Origin: an uncultured Methanomicrobiales archaeon
Lineage (GTDB): Archaea; Halobacteriota; Methanomicrobia; Methanomicrobiales; Methanospirillaceae
Assembly (NCBI GenBank): GCA_903819595.1
Contig: CAIJED010000377.1
Location: 1-46,248, forward strand
Reading direction: 5' to 3'
Length of the DNA: 46,248 bases
Numbering within the stretch: the stretch's first letter is position 1; each line of letters starts with the position of its first letter. Under the pieces are notes generated by a model. The model saw only the letters and a program-made list of their open reading frames with translations. It made no database searches and had not been told where the DNA came from. A program made the translations under genes and the position numbers. Positions 8,501 through 17,734 of this stretch are shown one piece after another.

Positions 8501-9265
8501 TCAAATCATCCTCTTTCTGCCACTCCCGTCACGCGAATAGTGTCCGAATTCACTGTCGCGGATTAATTCCCCTGAAAAAACCGGGCCGTCCTTACATACC
8601 TGTAATCCGGATGGATCAATACAGCAGGACCCGCAAACGCCGCAGCCACATTTCATGTACCGGTGCAGGCTGAATTTCCCGCGCTCTTCGATACCTGCAT
8701 TGATGAGGCGCAGGAGAACTGCGGACATCATCTTCTCCGGTCCGCATACGCATACCTGGGAATACGAATCAAGTGAGATGTCATCCATACCCTGCACTGC
8801 AAACCCCATCTTACCCGAAGAGCCATCATCGGTCATTATTACGAGGTCTGTTATCTTTTCCAGTCTCTTCTGAAAGAGGAGTTCACCGGCGGTACGCGCC
8901 CCCAGAATAAATGTAGATACCACTCCTGTCATCGCAAGGGGGAGGAGCGGCGCTGCTCCGACACCCCCCGCAATCGCGAGTGTGGCATCCTTCGGCGTGA
9001 ACCCGTTTCCTAACGGGCCCCTGATCCCAATCATCTCACCTTCCTTCAGAGAAAGGAGGGCCGTTGTCGCGTCGCCGGCTATCTGGACGGTAATGGAAGA
9101 TGCTGATGACAGTGCCATCGGGACCTCGTCAATACCCGGGATCCAGACCATGACGAACTGCCCGGGGTTGAATGAGAATCGGTGGTCAAACCAGAGGGTC
9201 GAGACTGAGGGTGTCTCCTTCACCACCTCCGAAATCCGCACCCCTGTCGGAAGATGATCAATCAT
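8501..9265 (-). CDS. pyrK: Dihydroorotate dehydrogenase electron-transfer subunit PyrK
   Basis: An FAD- and [2Fe-2S]-containing subunit that passes electrons from PyrD-bound FMN to the external acceptor in type 1B dihydroorotate dehydrogenase (pyrimidine synthesis). The FAD-binding domain has FNPGQFVMVWIPG and the NAD-type domain has LAIAGGVGAAPLLPLA. Near the C-terminus CGCGVCGSC, followed by VCKDGPVF, supplies the four cluster Cys residues. I place the start at ATG 9265 (MIDHLPTGVRISE, 254 residues), which overlaps the pyrD stop by eight bases. An open frame continues 120 bases further upstream, but entirely inside pyrD. Confidence 0.92.
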   Translation of the reverse strand: MIDHLPTGVRISEVVKETPSVSTLWFDHRFSFNPGQFVMVWIPGIDEVPMALSSASSITVQIAGDATTALLSLKEGEMIGIRGPLGNGFTPKDATLAIAGGVGAAPLLPLAMTGVVSTFILGARTAGELLFQKRLEKITDLVIMTDDGSSGKMGFAVQGMDDISLDSYSQVCVCGPEKMMSAVLLRLINAGIEERGKFSLHRYMKCGCGVCGSCCIDPSGLQVCKDGPVFSGELIRDSEFGHYSRDGSGRKRMI

Positions 9266-10145
9266 GTGCGCACCCCAGTATCTCAACAGGGGAGACGCCG
9301 TCAGCGGCATAGAGCGAATCCCGTATCGATCCGAAAATATCACGGTCGTGCACAACTGCACTCCCGATCTGTACTGCAGAGGCACCGGCCATCATCATCT
9401 CGACCACATCGCGGGCTGATGAGACCCCGCCACACCCGATAACCGGGATACTGCATGCCTCATAGAGCTCATAGACGCACCTGACAGCGATGGGGAATAT
9501 CGCCGGACCCGACAACCCACCATATCGGTTTCCAAGGACCGGACGCCGGAGATCGGTAGAGATCCGCATAGCCTTCACGGTATTAATTGCGACGATCCCA
9601 TCGGCCCCCCCCCGTTCGGCGGCGAGACCACATTCAGTAATGTCCGTAACGTTTGGTGTTAATTTCACCCACACGGGCATGCCCAGTGATTTTACCGCTT
9701 TTGTACATGCCTCGACCATGCCGGGATCACTCCCGATGGCCGCTCCATATCCTTTGGCATGCGGGCAGCTGAGGTTCAACTCGATCCCAGACACCCTTCC
9801 TCTGAACCATGAAGCGACTTCGCGGAATTCCGATGGATTCCCACCAAATACGCTTACAATAACCGTCTTCTCTTTCACCGGGGCTAATTCAGTTAAGAAT
9901 TCCTTTGAAGGGTTGGGGAGGCCCATCGCATTGAGCAGGCCTCCATTGACCTCGGCAAAACAGGGGCCGGGATGCCCTTCATGAGGGTAGGGCCCGATCG
10001 ATTTGGTGACCACGGCTCCTGCCCCTGTTGACAGAATACGGGCAAGTGACGCCCCTGTTGTCCCGAGGACTCCGGCTGCAAGGATCAGATGGTTGTCCAT
10101 CCGGACACCACCTGCCGTCACTCCTCCATCTTTCAACCGGATCAT
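9258..10145 (-). CDS. pyrD: Dihydroorotate dehydrogenase catalytic subunit PyrD (type 1B)
   Basis: An FMN-dependent TIM-barrel enzyme that oxidises dihydroorotate to orotate. Class 1 motifs are visible: LAAGVLGTTGASL near the N-terminus, KSIGPYPHEGHPGP, NAMGLPNPS, and the substrate loop ELNLSCPHAKGYGA, whose Cys is the catalytic base of class 1 enzymes. The FMN-phosphate loops PVIGCGGVSSARDVVEMMMAGASA and VQIGSAV close the barrel. At 295 residues it matches the family's usual 300. It overlaps pyrK and forms a two-gene operon with it, as expected for the heteromeric 1B enzyme. No ribosome site precedes the ATG at 10145, and the TATA box lies 31 bases upstream, so it is probably leaderless. Confidence 0.94.
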   Translation of the reverse strand: MIRLKDGGVTAGGVRMDNHLILAAGVLGTTGASLARILSTGAGAVVTKSIGPYPHEGHPGPCFAEVNGGLLNAMGLPNPSKEFLTELAPVKEKTVIVSVFGGNPSEFREVASWFRGRVSGIELNLSCPHAKGYGAAIGSDPGMVEACTKAVKSLGMPVWVKLTPNVTDITECGLAAERGGADGIVAINTVKAMRISTDLRRPVLGNRYGGLSGPAIFPIAVRCVYELYEACSIPVIGCGGVSSARDVVEMMMAGASAVQIGSAVVHDRDIFGSIRDSLYAADGVSPVEILGCAHD

Positions 10146-10170
10146 CAGGAAGAAAGAGTGTTTTGATTGT

Positions 10171-10180
10171 AATTATTTAT
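10171..10180. promoter_or_regulatory. Shared TATA-like box between pyrD and mdh
   Basis: The 61-base gap between the divergent starts holds one obvious AT box, AATTATTTAT. Its centre is about 31 bases from each start codon, pyrD on the left and mdh on the right. Its reverse complement, ATAAATAATT, is also a plausible TATA. With usual archaeal spacing both genes would start transcription within about five bases of their ATG. Confidence 0.4.
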
Positions 10181-10206
10181 TCTCTTGAACACCAATACTA
10201 GAAGTC

Positions 10207-11073
10207 ATGACATGCCTTTCGGTACTGGGGGCAGGAAAGATTGGGGGCGAAGTGGCGTACCTTGCATCTGTGCTCGGCATCATCGATAAACTGATCATCT
10301 ATGATGTAAATAAGCCATTTCTCCGTGCTCAGGTGCTGGACCTTATGCATGCCGGTCTCGATATCGAGATCAGTACTGATCCCTGGACCGCCAAAGAATC
10401 GGATATTTGTGTGTTTGCTGCAGGTTTTCCAAGGGACCCCTCGGTAAAAACAAGGGCTGACCTCCTCCGTGTGAACCTGCCTGTGGCGGAGATGTGCAGC
10501 AGGCCACTCCATGATTATGACGGTGTCCTGATCACGGTGACAAACCCGATGGATGTGAATAACTATTTCTTCGCCGAAGAAACCGGCATTGATCCCAGGC
10601 GGTGTATCGGTTTTGGCGGACAGCTGGACAGTGCACGGTATTCAGTTGCCCTGAAGAACCGGGAGATCCCCGGGCAGGCATGGGTCATTGGTGACCATGG
10701 CGAACACCAGGTACCAGTCTTTTCGACTCTTCCGGTTGCAGTCCCGGAAACTACCAGGGAAGAGGTGCTCGCCGAACTACGAGTTGCAAGCATGGAGGTC
10801 ATCCAGGGCAAAGGTGGTACCGTGTTCGGACCTGCAAGGCATATTACCAACCTGATCAGGATGATTTCCAGCGACAGCCGTTCACTTGTAACCTGTTCAT
10901 GTATCCTTTCCGGGGAATATGGAATCGAGGACTGTTCACTCGGTGTCCCTGCACGGGTTGGAAGAAACGGAGTTTATAAGATCGAGGAATGGAAACTCGA
11001 CAACTGGGAGCAGGCCCATTTCCAGGCTGCTGCTGAAACTACAAGGGAATTCTGCAGGAGAGTGGATGACTGA
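10207..11073 (+). CDS. mdh: Lactate/malate dehydrogenase family protein
   Basis: An NAD(P)-dependent 2-hydroxyacid dehydrogenase, most likely interconverting malate and oxaloacetate. It has the Rossmann loop GAGKIGGEVAYLA at residues 8-20, the substrate/active-loop region FPRDPSVKTRADL near 77-89, the NPMDVNN segment near 112, QLDSARY with the catalytic-relay Asp and Arg near 138, and the catalytic His in GDHGEH near 161-166. The last motif is usually GEHGDS, so Asp and Glu are exchanged here. At 288 residues it is slightly short for the family. The reading frame overlaps polB by eight bases, so the two are translationally coupled. Malate versus lactate specificity cannot be settled from sequence by eye. 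Confidence 0.85.
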   Translation: MTCLSVLGAGKIGGEVAYLASVLGIIDKLIIYDVNKPFLRAQVLDLMHAGLDIEISTDPWTAKESDICVFAAGFPRDPSVKTRADLLRVNLPVAEMCSRPLHDYDGVLITVTNPMDVNNYFFAEETGIDPRRCIGFGGQLDSARYSVALKNREIPGQAWVIGDHGEHQVPVFSTLPVAVPETTREEVLAELRVASMEVIQGKGGTVFGPARHITNLIRMISSDSRSLVTCSCILSGEYGIEDCSLGVPARVGRNGVYKIEEWKLDNWEQAHFQAAAETTREFCRRVDD

Positions 11074-13540
11074 ACAGGTAGAATCAGCTCCGCAGTCAGA
11101 CAGCCATCCAGGGCAGGAAGCAGCCCGGCTTTCGGGTACCATGAAAATCGGAATAAACCAGGTGGAATACAGTAATACTCCTGAAGGACCACTGATCCAC
11201 ATATTCGGCCGGGATGAGAGCGGGCAGGCACTTCACCTCCAGATAACCGGATTTAAGCCATATTTTTATGTCCCGGCGGGTGAGGCGGACGGGAAAACGC
11301 TTGCGCAATCGATCACCGCTGACTGGGAGAACACCTATTATTCGATCCACCGTGAACCGTTGAGAAGGCTCTATACCCTCCGTCCGGGAGACGTTCGTGA
11401 ACTACGTGAAAAATACCACCATTGCGAGGCAGATATCCCGTTTGCAACTCGTTTCCTGATTGATACAGGCCTCACCGGAGGTGTGGAGGCCCCCTCCCCG
11501 GTTGCAGACTACCGGGACCTGGAAAAGTCGGAGGTGCATTCCCCTGCTCGGGTCTGCATGGTTGATATCGAGTGTGAGGACGAGCGGGGTTTTCCTGAAC
11601 CGGAACGTGACAGGATCATCTGCCTTACCGCCTGGGACTCGTTCGAGGATCATTACACTACGTTTGTTTCAAGTCCATCAGGGGCAGCGTACGACTTTTC
11701 TTCCCGGGTGGCGGGTGGAGGCCTGAAAAACGGTTGTTTCGCGAATGACCGGCACACGATCTGCACCTATGCCGATGAAAAGGCGATGCTCAGTGGGTTT
11801 ATTGATTACATCAGGAAAATGGACCCTGACATACTCTCGGGATGGAATTTCGTCGATTTCGACATGCCATATATCAACGGGAGAATGGGAGCAATCGGGC
11901 TCAATGCCACATTTTTATCCCGGTTGCCAGGACAGACAGAACGAAATGCTGTCCGGGGGCGTGCGCTTTTTGACCTGCTGTCCGGGTATAAAAAAATGCA
12001 ACTGGCCGAGAGAGAGTCCTACCGGCTTGATGCAATTGCGGAAGCAGAACTGGGTGATGCAAAAGTCCGATATAAAGGCGGGGTGAGTGATCTCTGGAAG
12101 AGCGACCCTGAGCTTCTCGTTGAATATAACTTCAAGGACGTGGAACTATGCGTCCGGATCAACCAGAAGAACCGGATTATTGAGTTTTATCGTGAGATTT
12201 CCCGGTATGTGGGGTGTCCGCTCGACCGGACCCTGAATTCATCGAATGTTATCGACATTTATATCCTCAGGAAGGCACATGGCCGCTATGTCCTTCCGTC
12301 CAAGGGTTTCGCTGCAGCGAACGAATTTGAAGGGGCCACTGTTTTCGACCCAAGCCGCGGTCTGCGTTCGAATGTCGTGGTCCTCGACTTAAAATCGCTC
12401 TATCCGATGGCGATGATGACGATCAATGCCTCCCCTGAAACAAAAGACCCGTCCGGGGAACTCCGTGCGCCAAACGGGATCCGGTTCCGCAAGGAACCGG
12501 ACGGGCTGACACGGAGTATCATCGCGGAACTCCTCGGGGAACGGGATGAGAAAAAACGTCAGCGTAACCTCTATGAATTTGGTTCACCCGAATATGTGCT
12601 CCTCGACCTCCAGCAGAATGTCCTGAAGGTAATTATGAACACCTACTACGGGGTCAGCGGGTACACCAGGTTCCGGCTCTATGACCGGGAGATCGGTTCA
12701 GCGGTCACGTCGGTGGGACGGGCGATTATCGAACATACGAGAACGGTGATTGAAAAATCAGGGTATCGTGTGATTTATGGAGATACAGATTCCTGTATGG
12801 TCCAATTACCTGTCGGGGAGATGGAGGAAACAATCGCGATGGCCCGGGGGATTGAAAAGGAGCTGAACGCAAGTTACGGGGATTTTGCGAAACGGGAACT
12901 GAATGCCGGTACTCACTTCTTTTCGATCAAATTCGAAAAAATCTATGGCAGTTTCTTCCAGGCCGGGAAGAAAAAAAGGTATGCAGGCCACCTTACGTGG
13001 AAGGAAGGGAAAATAGTCGATGAGATCGACATCGTCGGGTTTGAGATCAGGAGGTCCGATTATCCCCAGATTACGAAACGTGTCCAGATGAAGGTGATGG
13101 AGATGATCCTTCATGGTGAGCCCTTCGAGGGGACCCGGAACTATCTTGGTACCATTATCAGGGACTACCGGGGGGGCCGTTATTCTCTTGATGAGATAGG
13201 GATCCCTGGTGGAATTGGCAAGAAACTTGCAGATTATGAAATTGACGATGCGCACATACGTGGGGCAAAATATGCAAATGAATACCTTGGCATGGAGTTT
13301 TCAAAAGGCAGCAAGCCGAAACGGGTCTATATCAAGGGGGTGAAATCGAAATACCCTAAGACTGATGTCCTCTGTTTCGAATACGGTGACCAGGTACCGC
13401 CTGAATTCACAATTGATTACGAGATGATGCTTGACAAAACCATCAAGCAGCCCATCTCGCGAATTATTGAAGCCCTTGGATGGGACTGGGCAAGTATCGA
13501 TCCATCAAGGACAACGCTTGCACAGTTTGGGTTGGGATGA
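11066..13540 (+). CDS. polB: Family B DNA-directed DNA polymerase
   Basis: A replicative or repair polymerase with proofreading. The 3'-5' exonuclease motifs are intact: VDIECEDE (Exo I), SGWNFVDFDMPYI (Exo II) and YNFKDVEL (Exo III). Polymerase motif A is DLKSLYPMAMM, motif B is LKVIMNTYYGVSG, and motif C is YGDTDSC, containing the two catalytic Asp. I choose ATG 11066 (MTEQVESAPQ), which has AGGAG five bases upstream and gives 824 residues. The open frame extends 147 bases further upstream but lies inside mdh. No intein interrupts the motifs, which is worth noting because archaeal polB genes often carry one. Confidence 0.95.
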   Translation: MTEQVESAPQSDSHPGQEAARLSGTMKIGINQVEYSNTPEGPLIHIFGRDESGQALHLQITGFKPYFYVPAGEADGKTLAQSITADWENTYYSIHREPLRRLYTLRPGDVRELREKYHHCEADIPFATRFLIDTGLTGGVEAPSPVADYRDLEKSEVHSPARVCMVDIECEDERGFPEPERDRIICLTAWDSFEDHYTTFVSSPSGAAYDFSSRVAGGGLKNGCFANDRHTICTYADEKAMLSGFIDYIRKMDPDILSGWNFVDFDMPYINGRMGAIGLNATFLSRLPGQTERNAVRGRALFDLLSGYKKMQLAERESYRLDAIAEAELGDAKVRYKGGVSDLWKSDPELLVEYNFKDVELCVRINQKNRIIEFYREISRYVGCPLDRTLNSSNVIDIYILRKAHGRYVLPSKGFAAANEFEGATVFDPSRGLRSNVVVLDLKSLYPMAMMTINASPETKDPSGELRAPNGIRFRKEPDGLTRSIIAELLGERDEKKRQRNLYEFGSPEYVLLDLQQNVLKVIMNTYYGVSGYTRFRLYDREIGSAVTSVGRAIIEHTRTVIEKSGYRVIYGDTDSCMVQLPVGEMEETIAMARGIEKELNASYGDFAKRELNAGTHFFSIKFEKIYGSFFQAGKKKRYAGHLTWKEGKIVDEIDIVGFEIRRSDYPQITKRVQMKVMEMILHGEPFEGTRNYLGTIIRDYRGGRYSLDEIGIPGGIGKKLADYEIDDAHIRGAKYANEYLGMEFSKGSKPKRVYIKGVKSKYPKTDVLCFEYGDQVPPEFTIDYEMMLDKTIKQPISRIIEALGWDWASIDPSRTTLAQFGLG

Positions 13541-13572
13541 GGTTAGGGGTCTCTGACCGGGCCCTTCTTCCC

Positions 13573-13578
13573 TTTTTT
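13573..13578 (+). terminator. T-run terminator after polB
   Basis: Six consecutive T lie about 33 bases after the polB stop, preceded by a pyrimidine-rich stretch (CCCTTCTTCCC). The position before a convergent gene fits transcript ending for mdh-polB. Confidence 0.4.
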
Positions 13579-13631
13579 GGAAAAATGACCCGGTGGGAAA
13601 CGATCAGCACTCAAATCTCCCGCCAGGGTGT

Positions 13632-14096
13632 TCAGGGCCGGGCCGTTGCATTCAATGATAGCGGCGTGGTAAAGAAAGTGGCATTTGAGCCATACCACGT
13701 AGTATTGCCCGTATAAACAATGCTGTTTCTTTTGTCGGAAATCATCATCGTCATGGTATACGTGCCATTATCAGACTTTTTCATGGCAATTTCTATCGGG
13801 TTGTCGGGTGTTACAGATCCGAAGATTTTTTTATCGCTAAAGAGTGTACTGGTCTCATTTTTTGCCTGGTACATGGCTGTGACGGGTCCGGTCATTGAAA
13901 CTGAAGGAATATAGCGGAATGTCAAATAATTTCCACCCGATACTACTTCTACCCTGAAGATATGATTTGAAGTGTCTGCCTGATCGCCGGGTTGTACTAC
14001 GGCTGAAAACATCAGGCCATTCATGTAGGAAAGTCCGAGGGCGATCGTGACGATGATGACAACGACGCCGATGAATACTGCATTTTGTTTTTCCAT
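13632..14096 (-). CDS. Small membrane-anchored surface protein, archaeal pilin-like N-terminus
   Basis: The 154-residue protein has one hydrophobic segment at about residues 7-28 (FIGVVVIIVTIALGLSYMNG) after a short charged start. A strand-rich outer domain follows, with several Asn-x-Ser/Thr sites (KNETS, DNGTYT, GNTTWYGSNATF). This resembles archaeal type IV pilin-like or DUF1628-type proteins, but the canonical class III peptidase site is not clear. The ATG is preceded by CAGGAG about nine bases upstream, and a T/A-rich box (TTCTTTTAAG) stands about 50 bases before it. It is convergent with polB. The function is unknown. Confidence 0.7.
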   Translation of the reverse strand: MEKQNAVFIGVVVIIVTIALGLSYMNGLMFSAVVQPGDQADTSNHIFRVEVVSGGNYLTFRYIPSVSMTGPVTAMYQAKNETSTLFSDKKIFGSVTPDNPIEIAMKKSDNGTYTMTMMISDKRNSIVYTGNTTWYGSNATFFTTPLSLNATARP

Positions 14097-14379
14097 AACC
14101 TTGCTCCTGAATTTCTCAATACGTTATTCTGGTGTTGGCTTAAAAGAATTAACTACCTTCACCCGGACATGGGCACTCCCGGCGACGAAATAGTTCAGGA
14201 TTGGTCCTCTTCGGTACAGGATACAGCCCTTCGATAACACAATCATCTGGAAGTCAAGCCCTGATGATTTTATGTACGTGTGCGTCAAACCATCTGGTAG
14301 AAGACCATTCGTTATCCAACCCGGGTGTCATTTCCTCGCGTGGATTTTCAAAAACTTCCTGACCAGGTGAGAATAGTTC

Positions 14380-15717
14380 GTGAGTAGTAACCTTCCGGTT
14401 CCAAGGATCCTTATTGCAGGGACACATAGCGGATGTGGCAAAACAACCATTGCACGCGGACTGATGGAGGCCTTCACATCGGAGGGGCTCATCGTACAGC
14501 CTTTCAAAGTGGGACCGGATTTCATTGATCCTACGTATCATACCGCCATATGCGGGAGGGATTCGAGAAACCTTGACCCATTTATGATGGGTGAAAACGG
14601 GGTTAGGGAAACCTTCGTCCGGGCATCAAGGGGTGCGGACATTGCCGTGATTGAAGGCGTCATGGGGATGTTCGACGGCCTTGACGGGACACTGGAAGCC
14701 AGTACGGCACATGTTGCTGATCTTCTGTCCACTCCTGTCATCCTCGTCGTCGATGTAAAAGGGATGTCACGGAGTGCCCATGCGATTGTCAACGGGTTTA
14801 CCGGTTTTCCAGGTGGCGAACGAATAACCGGGGTGATTTTCAACCGCCTTGGCAGTGACCGCCACAGATCGCTGATAGAACGGTCAGCTGAAACGAATAT
14901 AGTAGGATGGATGAAAAGGAGAACCGGGCTTGAGGTGATGAGTCGCCACCTTGGACTCGTCATGGCATCTGAACTTGATCTGGATGGGGCCGCGGGGGAT
15001 GCGGTCAGAGAAGACTGCGATATCGAGGCTATCCTTGATATCGCACGTAAAACCCGCCCGCTTCCGGTCGTGGGACCACTTCCGGAAGTGACCGGAGACC
15101 GGCCAGTTATCGGGGTGGCCCGTGATGAGGCCTTCTGCTTTTATTACAAGGACAACCTTGACCTTCTTGTTGCTTCGGGTGCGGAACTTGTGTTTTTCAG
15201 CCCGATTCATGATCCTCTCCCAGAAACCAATGCCCTCTATCTTGGGGGTGGATATCCCGAACTCCATGCCGGGGCGCTTGAAGCATCAGCCGTCACGAAA
15301 GAAGTCCGAGTGGCGTCGGACCGTGGTATGCCTATCTACGCAGAATGCGGTGGCCTGCTTTATCTTACCCGGGGAATTTCTTCGGACCGTGAGTACCGGA
15401 TGGCAGGCGTCCTTCCGGCATGCGCGGAGATGACACGTTCTGTCCAGGCGCTCGGGTACTCCGATGGCAGTGCCTGCGGAAATAATTCGTTCATCCGCAC
15501 GGGATTGAGCATAAAAGGTCATGAGTTCCATTATTCCCATATTGATTGTACGTCCGACGCACGGTTTATTGTCGATCTCTCGCGGGGCAAAGGCATTTTT
15601 AATGGCAAAGACGGGTTATCAGAGCATGAAACCACCGGAAGTTACACCCACAGTTACTTTACCAGGAAATTTTCGGATTCATTTGTTCACGCAGCCCGGA
15701 TGTTTAAAAACCTGTAA
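14380..15717 (+). CDS. cbiA: Cobyrinate / Ni-sirohydrochlorin a,c-diamide synthase (CbiA/CfbB family)
   Basis: An ATP- and glutamine-dependent amidotransferase that converts the a and c acetate side chains of a tetrapyrrole to amides. The synthetase domain starts with the P-loop AGTHSGCGKTTIARGLM near residue 12, followed by FKVGPDFIDPTYH and VIEGVMGMFDG. The C-terminal type-I glutaminase-like domain has YLGGGYPELHA and the nucleophile region MPIYAECGGLLYL near residue 320, with GHEFHYSH providing the His. At 445 residues it has typical length. Methanogens often have two relatives, one for cobalamin and one (CfbB) for coenzyme F430, and I cannot assign this one. The start is GTG 14380, with no strong ribosome site. 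No other tetrapyrrole gene lies nearby. Confidence 0.88.
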   Translation: MSSNLPVPRILIAGTHSGCGKTTIARGLMEAFTSEGLIVQPFKVGPDFIDPTYHTAICGRDSRNLDPFMMGENGVRETFVRASRGADIAVIEGVMGMFDGLDGTLEASTAHVADLLSTPVILVVDVKGMSRSAHAIVNGFTGFPGGERITGVIFNRLGSDRHRSLIERSAETNIVGWMKRRTGLEVMSRHLGLVMASELDLDGAAGDAVREDCDIEAILDIARKTRPLPVVGPLPEVTGDRPVIGVARDEAFCFYYKDNLDLLVASGAELVFFSPIHDPLPETNALYLGGGYPELHAGALEASAVTKEVRVASDRGMPIYAECGGLLYLTRGISSDREYRMAGVLPACAEMTRSVQALGYSDGSACGNNSFIRTGLSIKGHEFHYSHIDCTSDARFIVDLSRGKGIFNGKDGLSEHETTGSYTHSYFTRKFSDSFVHAARMFKNL

Positions 15718-15788
15718 TGACTGCCTGGGTCAACAAAGGGATATAAACCTCAGGGCACATAATCACCGGTAGGAAAGAGGTTTTTCGT

Positions 15789-17444
15789 ATGCGGAGTGAT
15801 GATGTTAAATCCGGGTACCAGCGGGCACCAAATCGTTCGCTACTCAGGTCACTCGGAGTGACCGACCGGGAAATGGGGCTTCCTTTTATCGGGATCGCCA
15901 ATGCATACAACACGATTGTCCCCGGGCACGTACACCTCCGGACCCTGACCGACAAGGTAAAAGAGGGCATCATTGCAGCCGGGGGGGTACCGTTCGAATT
16001 TGGTGTCATCGGGATTTGCGATGGAATTGCGATGGGCCATGAGGGGATGCGGTATTCGCTCCCATCGAGAGAGAACATCGCGGACTCGATAGAACTGATG
16101 ACAGAAGCCCACCGGTTTGATGGGCTCGTCTGCGTGGGTACCTGTGATAAAATAGTTCCCGGGATGCTGATGGCTGCCGCACGCTGCAATATCCCGTCGT
16201 TGATGCTGACAGGAGGGCCGATGCTGTCCGGTTACCTGGCCGGGAAGGAATTGTCCCTGATCGACATTTTTGAGGGAGTAGGGAAAGTTGCTGCCGGAAC
16301 GATGAGTGAATCTGACCTGCAGGAGCTCGAATGTTGTGCAATGCCCGGTTGCGGCAGTTGCCAGGGGCTGTACACGGCAAACACGATGGCATGTGTGACA
16401 GAGGCGATGGGAATGTCACTCCCGGGTTGCGCTGCAATCCCCGCGGTGGATGCCGGTAAACTTCGTATTGCACGAGAAAGCGGGGAAAGAGTGGTTGACC
16501 TTGTTCGAAGTAATGTCAGACCGCGGGATATTATTACCATTGACAGCCTGATCAACGCGATCAGGGTCGATATGGCCCTTGGGGGATCGACGAATACCGT
16601 CCTCCACCTGATGGCCATCGCCCTTGAAGCGGAGGTACCGTTTGACCTTGGCCAGTTCAACCTCATTGGAGAAACAACCCCGCACATCTGCCATATGCAG
16701 CCAGGGGGGCCACATTCAATGCAGGCACTCTACCGGGCAGGAGGTATACCTGCCGTGTTATCTGAACTTTCAGCGTTGCTTGCCGATGCCCCGACAGTAT
16801 CGGGATTGAGCATCCGGCAGATTGCAAAAGCCGCGGTTGTACGCGATGCAAATATCATCAGGAGTGTTCACTCTCCGGTCAGCCCGGCAGGAGGCCTGAA
16901 AATTCTCACCGGGTCACTGGCCCCCGACGGGGCCGTCGTAAAATGTGCGGCAGTTCCGAAAGGGATGTGGGTCCATCAGGGCCCTGCGAGGGTTTACGAT
17001 GGAGAAACAGCAGCAATGAAAGCGATCCTTGCCAGGGAGATTAAGGAGGGGGACGTTGTTGTTATCCGGTACGAGGGGCCACGAGGCGCTCCCGGGATGC
17101 CCGAGATGCTCTCACCGACCTCAGCGTTGATGGGGCTTGGTTATACCCGTGTTGCCCTTATTACTGATGGTCGTTTCTCGGGAGGGACCCGTGGCCCGTG
17201 TATTGGGCATATCGCGCCGGAAGCGGCGATAGGAGGCCCGATCGCACTCGTACGAAACGGGGATCTGATAGCGTTAGACCTCTTTAAAAGAACACTTGAC
17301 CTCCTGGTGCCCGATATTGAACTGGGCACCCGGAGAAACGAATGGAAACCCCGGATGAAACCGCTGACAGGCGTGCTATCACGGTATGCAGCAACGGTCA
17401 GCCAGGCCAACCAGGGTGCCGTGCAGAAACTCCAGACCGGATAA
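15789..17444 (+). CDS. ilvD: Dihydroxy-acid dehydratase IlvD
   Basis: An Fe-S dehydratase in branched-chain amino-acid and pantothenate synthesis, converting 2,3-dihydroxy-isovalerate and its homologue to 2-keto acids. The N-terminus ([20 protein letters not shown]) and [16 protein letters not shown] are typical. Cluster and Mg ligands are seen in [18 protein letters not shown] and [42 protein letters not shown] and [20 protein letters not shown] complete the pattern. At 551 residues it is the expected length. It is 71 bases downstream of the CbiA-type gene and may share its transcript. Its own ribosome site is GGAAAGAGG. Confidence 0.96.
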   Translation: MRSDDVKSGYQRAPNRSLLRSLGVTDREMGLPFIGIANAYNTIVPGHVHLRTLTDKVKEGIIAAGGVPFEFGVIGICDGIAMGHEGMRYSLPSRENIADSIELMTEAHRFDGLVCVGTCDKIVPGMLMAAARCNIPSLMLTGGPMLSGYLAGKELSLIDIFEGVGKVAAGTMSESDLQELECCAMPGCGSCQGLYTANTMACVTEAMGMSLPGCAAIPAVDAGKLRIARESGERVVDLVRSNVRPRDIITIDSLINAIRVDMALGGSTNTVLHLMAIALEAEVPFDLGQFNLIGETTPHICHMQPGGPHSMQALYRAGGIPAVLSELSALLADAPTVSGLSIRQIAKAAVVRDANIIRSVHSPVSPAGGLKILTGSLAPDGAVVKCAAVPKGMWVHQGPARVYDGETAAMKAILAREIKEGDVVVIRYEGPRGAPGMPEMLSPTSALMGLGYTRVALITDGRFSGGTRGPCIGHIAPEAAIGGPIALVRNGDLIALDLFKRTLDLLVPDIELGTRRNEWKPRMKPLTGVLSRYAATVSQANQGAVQKLQTG

Positions 17445-17474
17445 TTGGTCCGGGAGGGTCGGACCCAATACCAG

Positions 17475-17481
17475 TTTTTTT
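17475..17481 (+). terminator. T-run terminator after ilvD
   Basis: Seven consecutive T lie 30 bases after the ilvD stop and before the next small gene. No stem is apparent. Confidence 0.4.
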
Positions 17482-17531
17482 CATGTCTGCCTGACAGAAA
17501 CCTTACTGGTTTCTATCATCCGGGGTCATCG

Positions 17532-17723
17532 ATGTCAAATTCATCCACAACTTATTGTAGCGTAGTCTGCTCGCACTGTGAAGGTGAAGGCTGCCTGTAC
17601 TGTAACAAGACCGGGCACGTACTGGTAAAAGAGCCTGCATGCAGGTGCAAAGCCTGTGACGGGGATGGCTGCATCTATTGCGGCTTTACGGGATGGGCGG
17701 GACTGAAAGGAAAGTATGACTGA
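17532..17723 (+). CDS. Small zinc-knuckle protein with two CxxCxGxGC modules
   Basis: The 63-residue protein carries two near-repeats, CSHCEGEGCLYCNKTG (from residue 13) and CKACDGDGCIYCGFTG (from residue 38). Each has two CxxC pairs, as in the DnaJ-type zinc-binding CxxCxGxG repeat. There are 12 Cys in 63 residues and no other domain. I prefer ATG 17532 to the upstream open frame because the added residues look non-coding. The next gene, a SemiSWEET-like transporter, starts 11 bases after the stop, so they probably share a transcript. A role as a small chaperone or metal-binding adaptor is conceivable, but nothing proves it. Confidence 0.72.
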   Translation: MSNSSTTYCSVVCSHCEGEGCLYCNKTGHVLVKEPACRCKACDGDGCIYCGFTGWAGLKGKYD

Positions 17724-17734
17724 TAAAAAATCCT

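Noticed and set aside
10919-11065. Upstream extension of polB
   Set aside because: It lies entirely within mdh, and a strong ribosome site marks the ATG at 11066.
14538-14963. 141-codon minus-strand frame inside the CbiA-type gene
   Set aside because: Antisense shadow of a gene with complete catalytic motifs.
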